DNA from: Haliclystus octoradiatus | Lineage: Eukaryota > Cnidaria > Staurozoa > Stauromedusae > Haliclystidae | Assembly: GCA_916610825.1 (NCBI GenBank) | Contig: OU744447.1 | Span: forward strand, 14,181,751 to 14,245,750 | Length of the DNA stretch: 64,000 nt | Reading direction: 5' to 3' | Part shown: positions 19,669 through 32,556 of the stretch, piece by piece | Layout: every line of letters starts with the position of its first letter | Position numbering within the stretch: position 1 is the stretch's first letter | The notes under the pieces: generated by a model | Told to the model about the DNA's origin: nothing | What the model saw: the letters and a program-made list of their open reading frames with translations, nothing else | The model's database searches: none | Position numbers and translations under genes: made by a program

Positions 19669-21588
19669 ATTTAAAGCTCTGCTGTATAGCATTGAGCCCT
19701 ATGTTCAATCAGTAAAACAACTTACACCACATTATATAACATTTAGTAGCATATTTTAAAACATCGAGAAACTATTCGAGTAATGAGAATGTTAGGCTTG
19801 GTTCATACGATGTTCTGTACATGTGCCAATCCTATTATGCTCTAATCAAAAATCAAAGATCAACTTCAGAATGGTGTGAAACGGAATAAGAACGCCTTTA
19901 ATTATTGGTTTGTGTTCTGTTCAGGCGTTACAACCTCAAGAAATGTCATGCGATCAAATCCCAAGTGATAAAGTACCTCTCTGTCATTGGCCAGGTACTA
20001 TAAGAGCCAATCACCAACGAGTTTATGCCCACCACAGAACCTTCTGCTATGTGATTGACCAGATAGATTTTTTCCTGCTTAAGCCACTTTGAACTCATCA
20101 CTTTGCACCCCTACATTTTATTAGGCCTTCATCTTAGCGTATGTGTGGAGTTGAGGGTTATAATGGAATGAGGCTATGTTGAGCCGTTGTTAACCATTTT
20201 TTTACAAAACAACAATAGTCTTTGAAAGAAGCAGGTTAGCTATTAAAATACAAACTGAAATACTCAGGGCCAACCATATTTGTTATATGTCTGACTGGAC
20301 GGTGAATTACAGTATCAACCTATCTTGTAGCCTATAATTCATTTTTATTTGAAACAAGTTAAATCTTTATTTTTATTTCAGCGTGAAAATGATGAAAATT
20401 GTTTAGAGTTGACAACAAGTAACAAATACAAAGATGTTAATTAAGGATCATATCTATGACAATCATTGTATTAATCAGTTTTAGTGTTGCCAAATTGAGA
20501 AATAAATAAGATATGAGATTATTTTATTTGTTTTTGTTGGAACATTTGTTTCTGTCTCGTAATGTGCATGTGGAAGATCAACTCTCAAGTACTCTGCATA
20601 TTAACATGTTCTGTATTGTTATTAACCAATTTGTAATATTAGATGTAACCATGATTTGCTTCTCTTGTATTCGAATGGAGGATCACCTGAGTCGTAGCTT
20701 AGGGTAGCTGTTCTGGCCAAAATGAGGACTCTATGACTCTATGAATTATTATTGCGAGTCAAAACACAAGTCAAATTACTAAAAAAATGACAAACTTTAA
20801 TGCTATCAAGTAACTTTATTACGACGGGTTGGAGCCATATAGCTGATGAACTACCAATCACCGCGTCTCACAATACACTCACTTATAAATTACAAAACAA
20901 ACTATTTAAATACAAACTAAATTACGTCATACAAGGCTAATATTTAAATATATCGAATCTAATTACATGAAAATGAGGCTAATTAATACAAATATGAGAC
21001 TTTACAAAAACTACTATAATATCACTATATCATGCTGTTTTCGCCCGAACAGTAGCACTGCAGGCATTAGTTTCAGAATACATGGTAATGCCTTTTGTTA
21101 CGAACTTAGGTATTTTCAATCCTTGGTAATTATACTTTTTCAAAGATTTTTCTTAATGGCTAGTTTTGCATTCAATTTTCGAGCTCTGCACCAGTGGGAC
21201 ATATTGAGATCTAACTTTCTCAAATAAAGAGCTTACTCTGTAAAATCGTGGGATGGGAAACGGCATGAGTAAATAAGGCAAATGGCTGTTGAGTGGTGCT
21301 GAAATATAGGATTTTATGATAAATAAATACCAAAATGATCCCTATCTCCCCCTACTATAGAAGATAACAGGATTCGACAGGGATTTGTCCCCAATGGAGA
21401 CGCCCCTATTAGCTAGGAAGAAGAGGCTGAAAATTGCGAGGTTAAAATATGGCGGAGAATTTTGCGATAAAGAAGAATTTCAACTTTATTGTTTACATTT
21501 TTGTAATTCTTTCTAGATTTTTGATAGTTATATGCTACCTTGGGTAACAAAACCAAAGTTATAATGGCGTACTTATGGAAGAAATGAC
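19669..21588. other. Intergenic between ATP5F1D and TM2D1
   Basis: AT-rich. A possible polyadenylation signal AATAAA lies near 20503, preceded by an acceptor-like 'ttatttcag' at about 20380, so ATP5F1D could have a spliced 3' UTR reaching it. This is weak inference. No other gene recognised. Confidence 0.35.
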
Positions 21589-24500
21589 ATGTATTTTCAC
21601 AACTGTTTACTTTTAACATTTCTAATAAGCGTAAGAGTTGGAACGATTGACGTTTCAGAAGCAGAACCTGCTGCTTGCAATAAATTGCTACCAGGACAGT
21701 ATCTTTTTCTTGAAGAAATGATTAAAATTAATTGTTATTATTAGTTTTAACGATAGCTAGTAATGAAGTGATCAGGTTGTGACCCTGACTGCATTCTTTG
21801 TAAATGCGCGGGGAAGAAAAAATCGATCGTAAAAATTGCACGGCTGCGGCGGTTTGACGGAAAATGTCCACGAAAAAATTGCGGATGACCTCATGCAAAA
21901 TATGACGCAACGTCGCTTTTAATAATGTTTTTAAATCGTTTTATGTCTCAGTGTTTTATCTTTTGTAGTTTTGTGCCCAGTTTAGATTGGGAATTATTCG
22001 ATTTTAAATTCTAAGTAAACATGAACCAGATTTTGACAAAGAATGTGGTAAACGTGCTGTAGAATTTGTGGGAGTTATGGATTTCAATTATTAAACCTTC
22101 GTTGTCTGGTTTTAATGCAAACATGAAACAGGTTGTGACAAGTAATGTGCTGAATTTATATGATTGATGTAATAGCCTACAAATATGAAATACATGATCT
22201 GACATGCGAGCAGAGCGAGCGAAAATTTTTCAAGAAACTAGCCATCACAACTGTGGTTTCTACTACTTTAATTGTGTCTTATTTACAAACCTTGCAGCAA
22301 TAAACTGCAATGTATTATTATCAGAATAGTATTCATTTAATAAACTGTTTCTTTGCGATAAATATGTCTCTTACCTATTGTTGAACACACGAAACACGCA
22401 GTGCTCATTCTATAAATGGTGTGAGATATTCAGTTTCAAAAGCGCTGCTACTTTCACATGTCAATGACTTTCGATTTCTATTTGTTGTTGCCTTAGAATT
22501 TGAGCGAGAGTTTGTTGACACAGTTTCCCTTTTACGGTGTATTGAAGTTTCCGCAAAAAAATACTACATTATTAATTATTTATTCAAGTTGCAAAAACCT
22601 GACATGAATTTTTCAATAAAATTGATTTGTTTACAAATATGTCGTGGATGACTTTTGTTTGAATGAAATGCGCGTTTTAGTTTTGAATGTGAAATTATTT
22701 TGCGTTTTAGCGTCATTTTAGCCCGATTGCGCGGTTGAGGAAAAAGTCATCTCAAAATGCGCAGGGAAGATCTTCCCCGATTCATACAAGAATGCAGACT
22801 GGGCTGTGACAGGCTAGGCCTAATAGGCAGGTCTGCAAAGCATGGCAGCTGCGCCCTGATATTTTTCTCGTATACAGGATGAGTCTAGACTGCATGAACA
22901 TTTGATCTGATATTCTGATTGTATTTTCGCGGGTCATTGATTTGTGTAAATAAATATGTTCATGTTAACTTTTTTTCGTTTGCGAATAGAAACTTGACCC
23001 TATCTGCATATTGCATAATCAACTTTGAGTCATTGCAAGCCGAGAAATAAAATATTTTCATGACGCAAAAATAGTTTAATATAATCTCTCTTAAAATCTA
23101 TATCATAAAAACTGTCCTACAGTGTCATACAATTACAGTATACAATTTCAGAAGCAAGGATAATAATTCAAAACTCCCAAATATTTTAGGAACGATGATT
23201 CCATAGTCAGGGAACTCTATAATAAATTATTTTAAATAATTGCTCTTTTCAAGACAAACACGGCCATTGTTTCCCATTTATAAATACGTGGAATGCGTGG
23301 ACACAGCTTGAATATTTGCGATCAAATTATTCTTACTTAAAAAGCAATAAAATATGACCGGAGTATAATTTTTAACTATTAAAACCATGGTATCATGGTT
23401 CAAATTAGATTTACAAATCTAAATTCATTATTACATTCGAAAATCGGAATTGTATGCAACAGATTCAGGGGTTGAGATAGAGATCGCAAGACCGCCCTTG
23501 GATTTCCAAATAAATTACAATGATTTTGGAATGATAAAAAAGCAATCCTTTCACGACTTCAACCTCCTTTGACAATTTGACGTCACAGCAAAGTGTCACT
23601 TCCCCGCACGTCATGCAAAATATTCAAGTGTATGGTAGTAGGCCCTACTTTGGTAATACTGCAGGTGTCAAGGCATTCACAAAACCGAGAACGAGGGCAC
23701 AATATCTTCAGATGTGCTCCATTCAAATCTGATGGATGGTGCAAAAATTGCACAGCTTCAACCTTTTTTCTGTAATAGCGGTAAGATGTGAAAATTTATG
23801 AGAATTTATGTAAAAAGTAGCACGTACACAGTTTACAGACACCGCAATTAACTGCGATCCTAGTAATTCCCAAAGTGAACATATCTTAATTGATCATGTG
23901 ACCCTAGCCCTGCTCATAAAATTCGAACCAAACCAAACTTTGAACCAAATCTGCATGAAAAATGACTCAAACATTCCCGTTATCGTTTTAATGATGTTAA
24001 ATTCTCACAAGTCTATTTTTGACAAATTCCCGCTTCACATTGTTAAAAAGGGTGATTCTTGGCTCACTTATCATAATTTGAATTGCTGTCTGATTTCTGC
24101 CTCCTACTAATTTGATGTTTAGCGATTAGATGTGAACTATTTGATTGGATACAACAATGAGGCGACTCCTTTTTTGACAGGATTGAAGAAAATTTAATAT
24201 TTTTAAAAGTTAAATCATGTGAATGAATTTCATAACACAAAGCTACAATCGATGTGAAGTAGTATAGTAGGCCTACAATTTGAACACTTTGACTATCAGA
24301 AATTTATTGGAAGTAGTGTAAAATCATTCACCATAATATTGTAAACTAATTAGGCTACAGCCAAAAGATCAATTAAGATGTGCACCGAAACTAGATCTAG
24401 GATCTCCTCGTTAATTCTCATATAGAAACGAGAAGAACCTGCAACTAATTTCGTTGTACATTCAAACTATTTCCAATAACTATCTGATAGTCAAAGTGTC

Positions 24501-27500
24501 TCTATGATTGGTTTATTTTTTCTATTGCATTATACTGACTTTGCCTGTCAGATTTGCCTCATAAAAAAAGTAAAAATTGCACACCAAGATCACACTCTCC
24601 AGACTGCCAAATCAAAATTCAAACATATTGAACAGAAGTCACGAAAGTATTCCATGTGCATTGTAATTTTTCATTCTTTAGCCTAACCTTCAATTATTAA
24701 ATTTAAAAAAATTCTTACTTTGAAAATTCTGAGTTTCTCAATTCTCAGGATTCTAGAAGGTAAAACCCTCGGACAAACCGTGAGTAAGCCTCTAGCAGGA
24801 CACCAGGATATAGTAATATAGGATAACCCAACATAGTAGGCCTACCTACATATTCTGAACTCTTGCATAAGTACTAAAATAAGATAAAAAATAAGAAGCA
24901 AATATTCACCCCAGTAAGTTCATATGTAGATAATGTTTGCCTGTACAACAATGTGTCTGTATGTTTTCATCTTTAAACGCTGCTACAGATATAAATGTGA
25001 TGATGCCGTAATTGATCACAGGACACAATCTGAAGTAGGATGTCAACAGAATAACACTGTCAAAGGTATGTGTCAGCTAAAACCATTGATATGCTTAGCT
25101 AATAACACCTCTAAATGTCAAGGCATCTGCGAGGTTGTCTATGAACCACCAATTATTCTGTAAACAATCCGCCTACCAGAGGGTACAGCAGAAAATATAG
25201 TTCCAAGAGCAGGCAAACTTTGATAGATCGTTGTCTGCCAAATGTTAGAATGGCGATAAATAGGCTAGTATGTATCAAACTTCAACAAAACTCCATAGGC
25301 GACGTATTCTTCTTCCAACTTGGATCGTATCAAGTTTAAATAGTACCTATTTTTGACAGAAGCATATGGCGATTTCGCTTGTATTGACACACTTTTTGTT
25401 TATTTACTTTTCATTTGCATTGCAGCATACTTCTTACAGAACATAGATTACCTATTATTCTGACTCTCACAATTTAAATATCACAGAGAGCCAGAGACCA
25501 ATTGCTGGAGTACTGATGTAGTTGACTACTGAATAAATCTGGATTGATATAAATTCCCATTTAATTGTTGCTCATTATCCCCAAATACTTCTTCGCAACC
25601 TAGATCGATTCTATCCCGAAAAGTCTTTTGCGGAACACTAATGATTGCCAGCTGTTAGTTTGTAATTTCACTAAAACATCTTGTCTCCTGCTAAATTCAT
25701 TCTTTTATGTAGACATTTCATATATATCTGCTTGAAATTACAGTTGCATGTCGGCCTGCTCCTGGTATAATCTGTAATGACATGAAATTTGATGGCATCT
25801 CAATTGGTTTCTATGGCGATATTCCATGTCGATATGTGTATGTTGGTATATTTTTAAATATTCTGTGCATTGTAATTATTTATCATAATTTAGATCAACT
25901 GCATTCATGAATCTTTTATTATAGAAATGGTAAATCATTTGATGTGGCTCTGTTACTTTCTATATTTCTTGGTGTGTTTGGTGTTGATCGCTTTTACCTC
26001 GGCTACCCTGCAATTGGTCAGTATTTTGTTACAGTATGCTATATATCTTGAAGAACAGCATTTGTAACAGCATACTTTGGTTTACATTGTTTGATTCTCT
26101 TCCATTCGCCAGGTCTCCTAAAACTTTGTACGTTGGGGTTCTTTCTAATCTTTCAATTAGTAGACGTCATTCTGATTGCCACTCAGGTACATATTAACAA
26201 TTCAAATGATATCAATACCAATGATACTAATGTTGTGTTGTAAAACTCACTTTAATGTAGACAATAATTTACCCTCATGTTTATGTAGCAAGTCGCTACA
26301 AACCCGGTGAAAATGTTCACGAAATCATGAACAAAAGTTTGTGAATTGTCCATGAAGAGTTAGCTTCAGGCAGTTTAACATTCATGAACCAGTTCATGAA
26401 ATATGCATGAACCCACAAAAAATATTCATGAACAGTTCATGACCTGTTCATGAACTGTTCAAGAACTCATGGATATTTTACACAGAAGAAGTGAGGAATC
26501 CTGCGAATCTGTCTGATTCCTGGAAATCCAGCACAAATTCAGAAGGTTTTAAATTATTAGTTTCCATTTGATTAATAAATTCTTACTTATTAAATTTGAG
26601 ATAAATGACAGCAATGAGAGAGACATAATTGGCAATATTTCGTTATCTTCATAATAACATCGTCAGGCAAGAGAGTGATAAAGGAAATTTACAAAATATA
26701 TATAATGAATCTAAATATAGCGTAAAATTATAACAAAAGAGTGCTAATAATTAAACAAAGAGCTGGGATTTCACAGAGTCTAATTGTGTGTTGAGTGTAG
26801 GCTTGATCTGCGGAATCGCAAGCATTTCATGAATATGGCAATCAATGCGATTTTTGCATTTTTTGATTACTCTGAAATTTTTATGGCAATCGTGGACAGG
26901 GATACCATGAGAATGTTGAAGATGCGATCCAATAGCTGATCCGCTATGTCCGTCAATGCGTTTATGTAAGTGTTGGCAAGTGAAGCCAACATAACTTGCA
27001 TCACACAAGTCACATTGAAAAGTTTCCATTCCTTAGTTTCCATTTCATTTAAAAAATCAACAAACTTTCTTGAACTTAAAATAAGTTCTATGAAACTTTA
27101 AGTCCACCAATTCAAACTACTGCTTGGTCTATTTGTGCTGATGACCAAGAAAAAGCCAATAAAATCAATTACTATTTTACTAGCATATTTACTAAAGACC
27201 ACGCCCAACCCTCCTTTGGGAATCACGTGGATGAAAATACAATGCTCAATTTTGTAAAATTTTCTGTCAGTGACGTTCACCAATCGTTAATGGATTTACC
27301 AAACAAAACATCTAGGACTCCTGATGGCTACCCACCTCTATTTATGAAATCGCTGGCTGATGGATTTGCCCACTCTCTTTCTCTAAATTGTTTAAATCAT
27401 CGTTGTTAGCAGATTATTTATCAAAAAATATGGAAAACTGCAATTGTGGTACTAATCTTCAAGAAGGGTAAATCTTCTCTGGCAAATAATTATCGGCCAG

Positions 27501-30021
27501 TATCGTCAACATATAAATAATACAAAGTTATGGAATCCATTATTAAAATTGAAATGTTATCATATCTACTACAACATAATTTGAATCTTCCGACCGAACA
27601 GCATGGATTCTCATCAAGACGGTCAACTTGCACACAATTACTGGAAACCATACATTACTGGAGTATTGCATCTGAACACCGTTTGAGAATCGACAATGTT
27701 TATGTAGATTTTAACAAAGCATTCGATACCGTTTCGCATACAAAATTAATATTAAAACTTCAAGCTTATGGCATTAAATTTGAACTTCTTGATTGTATAT
27801 CATCGTTTTTACTAAATCACACACAACTCGTATCAGTTGGTAATGTATTCTCATCCTCGAAATGTGTAATTAGCGGTTCCCTCAAGATTCTGTTTTAGGA
27901 CCAATTTTATTTATTTTATTCATTAATGACATTACTACCTGTCTTGAAAAGCCAACACAAGTAAAAATATTTGCCCATGACAGTAAATTTGTCTGTCCTC
28001 GTAGTGACGCCACTTGCAGTAATCTACAGAACACTTTACATAATTTGAGCAGTTGGGCAGAGATTTGGCATCTTCTCATCGCTTACGAGAAATGTTCCTC
28101 TTTCTCTACAGGGAATCTCAAGGTATCGCAAATATCTTAATGAATTGATAACCATGAACTTGATGATGTTGAACGTGTCCGTGATCTAGGAATCATACTA
28201 ACTCCTGATCTGAAGTCATCGAAGCACTGTTTAATGATAGATGCTAGAGCAAAGTCTAGATTATATTCCATCTTGAAATGCTTTCTTTCTAAACAAATCG
28301 ATTTGTATATTCGAGCCTTCAAAGTTTATGTATGTCCTCTACTAGAATCATCTCAATATGGAATCCATGGCTTACTATAAAGATATTTCTTTAATAGAAA
28401 AAAACATCCAAAGAACATTTACAAGGAGGGTTTGCAAACTAGAAAGATAAAAATATCAGAGTTACTGTTATCGTCTATGTATTCTAAAACTAGACTCGCT
28501 AGAGCTGAGACGAGTCAAAGCAGACCTGATTATGCTATATAAAATATCACACGACCTAGTAAATCTAACCTATAGATTCATTATCTTTACATTATGACAA
28601 TTCAATTCTAAATACACGCTACGCGGACATAGATTTAGACTCGAATCAAGCAATTCACCACGCTTTGGGTCAAGCAAGCATTGCTTCTCCCTTACCATCC
28701 AGTCATGTAATTCGTTAGAAGAACACATTTTAAAGTCAAAAACATTAGCGCCATTTATTCAATCATCATTTAAACAAAGCAGACATTTCATCTTTTTGAA
28801 AATGTATAAACAAGCCGCATATATTTAATATAAGTAATAATGATAAAAATATTGATCATGTAAAATGATGCATATTCAATTTTTCTTTCGTTTTTATTGC
28901 TGACTGTATGTAAGTGGAGGCTTTCAATGTAATCAAGTCTGCCTTTATTTGCCTGTCATATCATATCATAACAATGTTTTCATGCAAGATTCTGATTAAA
29001 ATTCATATTCAATCTATTTTTATATAAATTCTTCAGAGTTTTCAACAATTTTGAAACCAGAATTTGTCTGTATCCCGGGAGATTAATAGGTATTCAAATA
29101 TTTGTGACACCCTGCTCCTTGTAGGCCTGCAGCTATTTATTTCGATATGATTGGTTTTCGATAAACATTTCAGAGGGAAAGATAGTGATTGTTGAAATAT
29201 TTTCGGTATTATTCATTGTACCATCGTCAGTTCAAAAGAAATAAAATATTAATTTACGAATTATTTAGAATTAATTATTTAAATTATTACCATTTAGAAT
29301 GTATTAAGTTTTTAGATCCTTAGCCTATAAATATTTTGTAAATAAATATTTTATTTCTTTTGAGCTGATGGTATAATTTATATTACCGAAACTTTTTCAA
29401 CAGTCACTAATTGTAGTTTAGTCGCTATCTTTCACTCTATAATATACTTTGCCGATAGAATTTGATAGGCAAATAAGGGGAGACTTGGCTAAATTGAAAA
29501 CCTCTCCTTGCATACAACCAGCAATAAGCACTAAAAGTATTGTGATTGTTATCACTATTAACTTTATTAATTATATGTGACTTATTTATACAATTTTCAA
29601 AGGGATGAAATGTCTGCTTTATTTAAATGATGATTAACTGGCAAACATAGCTCATGAATTTAATTGTTCCTTTCAATAAATGTTCATGAAACTAATGAGA
29701 ATTGCTCGTGAAAAGTGTATGAAAAGTTGCAACTTTAGGTTGATGAACTTCTTATGGAATTTCGATTACAGTAATTATGATTTGTTTATAAAATTTTTAT
29801 GAACATTTCACGTCTACCTGTGGACGGTTTTACATGTGCGCTTAATTAATGATTAGATGAAGCTAGCTGCACTATTTCTTTCGATCCACTATCCATTACA
29901 TCGATGTTCTGTCTAATTTTAGTTACTAAAGCCTGCTGATGGTTCAGACTACGTCATTAAATATTTCGGTCCACGCTTGGTAGCCTCTGCCTTGAACAAT
30001 GAAACTTTGTATGTTAAGTAA
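21589..30021 (+). CDS. TM2D1: TM2 domain-containing protein 1
   Basis: Six exons with matching phases: 21589-21698, 24989-25065, 25744-25837, 25925-26016, 26113-26186 and 29923-30021, giving 181 aa. Residues 1-~20 are a signal peptide (NCLLLTFLISVRVG). A Cys-containing lumenal part follows (ACNKLLPGQYKCDD, RPAPGIICND). The TM2 domain has two helices joined by the family loop GVDRFYLGYPAIG. The C-terminal tail reads KPADGSDYVIKYFGPRL. The start is supported by an in-frame stop 27 bp upstream and by the conserved C-x(6)-GQYxC spacing across the first junction. TM2D proteins are known in animals for links to Notch signalling and, for TM2D1, amyloid-beta binding; the role here is inferred. Intron 1 is 3.3 kb. 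Intron 5 is 3.7 kb and full of retroelement debris. Confidence 0.92.
24284..24499. mobile_element. Small TIR element in TM2D1 intron 1
   Basis: Inverted ends ACACTTTGACTATCAG with further pairing ('ttattggaa' inside each end) span about 216 bp. There is no ORF. A typical short MITE; family unknown. Confidence 0.55.
26283..26475. repeat. TTCATGAAC-rich cluster
   Basis: At least eight copies of TTCATGAA or near variants fall within 190 bp. The 8-mer is palindromic and the copies are irregularly spaced. Looser relatives appear at 29640-29815, on the other side of the retroelements in the same intron. Confidence 0.65.
26570..27032 (-). mobile_element. 5'-truncated Penelope-like element (GIY-YIG end)
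   Basis: The minus-strand ORF at 26751-27029 encodes a GIY-YIG type endonuclease tail. It has CDLCDASYVGFT, an HxxxRIDGH region, FRVIKKCKNRIDCHIHEM and the ending KPTLNTQLDSVKSQLF, which is typical of Penelope-like elements. Beyond the stop, the 3' region contains 'cctgacgatg...ataacgaaata'. A 13-bp duplication, TTAGTTTCCATTT (26557-26569 and 27033-27045), brackets the piece, marking a real 5'-truncated insertion. The reverse transcriptase domain is absent. Confidence 0.8.
27100..28970 (+). pseudogene. Decayed non-LTR retrotransposon (CR1/Jockey-like LINE)
   Basis: Broken reading frames show reverse transcriptase landmarks in order: NYRPVS (about 27490), EQHGFSSRRS (about 27598), DFNKAFDTVSHTKL (about 27707), GPILFILFINDI (about 27900), FAHDSK where FADD is expected (about 27970), then RDLGIIL (about 28180) and a decayed C-terminal region. 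Frameshifts and stops occur throughout and the first catalytic Asp of the FADD motif is His, so it is dead. The 3' end is A/T-rich and finishes near short TCATA repeats. It lies in TM2D1 intron 5, same strand. Confidence 0.8.
29171..29437. mobile_element. MITE-like element, second copy of the 5.3-kb family
   Basis: The inverted ends (CAGAGGGAAAGATAG and 'ctatctttcactct') and the internal 'taccatcgtcagttcaaaag' match the element at 5323-5824. This copy is 267 bp and differs in its centre. Confidence 0.65.
29640..29815. repeat. Second, diverged TTCATGAA-rich stretch
   Basis: Contains 'tgttcatgaaac', 'gctcatgaat', 'gctcgtgaaa' and 'ttatgaacat'. It resembles the cluster at 26.3-26.5 kb and lies on the far side of the LINE, so the two may be halves of one element split by later insertions. 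Confidence 0.4.
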
Positions 30022-30079
30022 AATAGTTCATAAGAAACGACATATTATTTGATAATTATACATTTCATTAATATCTCAT

Positions 30080-30085
30080 AATAAA
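30080..30085 (+). promoter_or_regulatory. Probable TM2D1 polyadenylation signal
   Basis: AATAAA 59 bp after the TM2D1 stop codon, in AT-rich sequence. Confidence 0.5.
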
Positions 30086-30311
30086 ATATGATGTTTTTTA
30101 CATTTTACTTTCGACAAATTATTATCAATTATCATATCAATTAGCATGCTTGATTGTTCTTGTACAATTTTACTTTTCTTGAGAATGAATTGAGATATGT
30201 TTTGTAACAGGCACCGTACCTATATAGACAGATAAAATGCATGTATATATATTATTTCAATGTATCATAATCCTTTATATGCTTAATCAGTGTTTGCATT
30301 TGATTGTTAAC

Positions 30312-32496
30312 TTACGTTTCTTTGACTGGTAGCCTAGCAACTTCCATTTTTACAATGTACCACATCTCAAGGTAGGAATCAAGTTTTAGGGAAATATCTG
30401 TCAGCTCGCCAATGTCGTGTTGCGTTGTTACGATAAAACTGGATGTACTACCGTGAGCCAGATATCGTCTATGGATATGTGAAATAAAATATAAAGTTAT
30501 GCTTGCCTGTGTGCAACCGTATCCGTGACAAACGTATCTTTTAAAGGAATCTTTACTTACCTCTCTAATTCGATAAATTTTGAACTATTTTTCTTTCCTG
30601 TCAACTCCACTGTAATCGGTGCATCTAAATCTGCAAATAAGCCTTTTCCAGTGTAGAAGGTTATTTTGTATTGCTCACCTAAAGACAAGATAGCAATAGG
30701 CATATAATATGTTGATGTACAATGATGTGCGTATCTTGCTACATATGTGCAAGATCTATACCATCCAAGTGGTCGCGGTCACTGCTGCTTGGATAATTAT
30801 GAAAAGACAAATCGCAGATGATAACATCATTTGAAGGAATCCTATCATATTGGATCTGAATGATGGCCCTAGAGAACAGCCTTTGTACGCAGTCAATTGA
30901 TTGCTAAATACAAGGGGGCCTTCTATGGCTGTGGCGAGGTGAACTTTCGAAAGTAACTCTCATCAAAGGTCACCTGTCCACAGTGGCCAGATAAAAAAAC
31001 TGGTAGTTAAACACTATTAGTTATATTATATCCTACAAACAGTTTAGTAGCTCATCTTACCACTGCAAAGCCACTTACACTTACCACTGAAGGGTTCTTC
31101 TGAGAGTGTTTCAAAATAGAATTTTTCAAGTGTGTTTGTTGTTGGTGTATCGATTGCAGGCGCACCCATCTTAGGACAACCATTGCTGCCGCATGTACTA
31201 CACATTCCTACGTTGTAATCTTCCCATGATTTACAAGGGTATGCTTGGAATGTTTCTGTTCGGTTGATTGATTCAATGTAAAGCAATATTGATCTGTAAT
31301 GACTGCATGCAACGATGTTGGCCATATCGAGATTTGCCTCTGAAATAAATGAGTTCAAAGATCATTGTTAGGCTATCCCTTGTAGGTTTACGTATTTCCA
31401 CATGTACTGCCCTTGTTATATTAGCTGACCTGGTCGCAAATCAGGACAGCCAGGCTGATATTTCCCACCGTTGGGATAAAAATCCATATGTCCCATTGGC
31501 TGCTCTACACCGAGACTGAATATTCCATTTAATCTTGAGTTTGTGTGGATGACGTCAACAAATCTGGCATCGGTTGGATCAAGGCGGACGTCGATGTGTT
31601 CATATTCGAAATATGGTGCGGCAGGGTCAAGTCCTATTAATTGAAAGAAAGACAAAATCAATTTATAATTGAAGATGGAAATGACATTAATTAATTGTTG
31701 CAGTCACCCAGCATCAGTATGAGATTCACCTGTAATTCTGCCAATTGTTACCCCACGGCGACGATAGTTCCTACCAACGTATGACATAGCATGAGCACCA
31801 AGGCTAAATGCGATCAAATGAAGTTGAGTGTAGTCTACTCCTTTGATGCCGTTGACTACATCAAGCAAATGAGTGATCTGTGCACCAACTAAACGAGCGT
31901 TACTGCAGGCAAAATGATAAGGAAATTTTGCCCCATTTCCCCATCCAACAATAAAAACGTTTATATCATCAGCATGGAGCAGGGCCTTAACGAAAGGAGC
32001 TATCCAAAACTGAGTCATCCTTTCTGCAAAGTAAGAAGCATTTATAATTCAGGTAACTGTGATGCAAAAGTGCTCTCGATTCGAAATCCAACCATCCATT
32101 TCTCTTACCTAAATAGCCATGCGTAACTACTACAGTTCTCTTTGATGAATCAAAATCAGAGTTTGTAATTGTTTCATTTTTCAAATCATTAATCACTTGT
32201 CCAGCAGTACGAAAATTTCGAGTGTAGAGAAGAAATCGTGTATCTACAGTAGCTGGAGATTGGGGCAGAGGAACAGTTGCACGGTGAAATGGATCATTAT
32301 CAGAAAAGCAGCCATAGACTTCGTAGCAAATGCTTCCCCCTGCAGAAAATGAACAACAAAACAGTATATAATATATACATTAACGAAGTACATAACATTG
32401 GTGTGATACAAAACATATGATATACATTGTGAACTTACCACTCACTAAAGAGTGAGTAAGCGATACTACGAGGAGAGTTGCTACTGCGAAGATCAT
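30312..32496 (-). CDS. Secreted pancreatic-lipase-family protein
   Basis: A triacylglycerol lipase or phospholipase A1-type secreted hydrolase. Seven minus-strand exons with consistent phases: 32496-32439, 32339-32109, 32023-31730, 31633-31430, 31339-31085, 30678-30561 and 30468-30312, about 438 aa. A signal peptide (MIFAVATLLVVSLTHSLVSG) is followed by ICYEVYGCFSD and the catalytic domain, with nucleophile Ser in AFSLGAH, Asp in GLDPAAPYF and His in ACSHYRS. The first Gly of the usual GxSxG motif is Ala. The lid between its two cysteines is about 17 residues, against 23 in human pancreatic lipase. Exons 5-7 encode a PLAT/LH2 domain. The frame stops at TAA 2 bp into a good GTAAGT donor, so either the protein ends about 27 residues early or a further exon exists. 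It converges on TM2D1 with about 290 bp between coding ends. Confidence 0.9.
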
Positions 32497-32548
32497 TATT
32501 GCAACTATATGTTAACATGAAAAGGGTAGACGTTGGGAATGTCATTGG

Positions 32549-32556
32549 TTTATATA
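32549..32556 (-). promoter_or_regulatory. TATA box of the lipase gene
   Basis: Minus strand TATATAAA about 53 bp upstream of the start codon, which suits a short 5' UTR and a strong tissue-specific promoter. Confidence 0.6.

Noticed and set aside
24504-24988. Signal-peptide-like ORFs at 24504 and 24933 as the first TM2D1 exon
   Set aside because: Their phase or sequence does not fit. The exon at 21589-21698 gives a signal peptide, an upstream in-frame stop, correct phase and the family Cys-GQY spacing.
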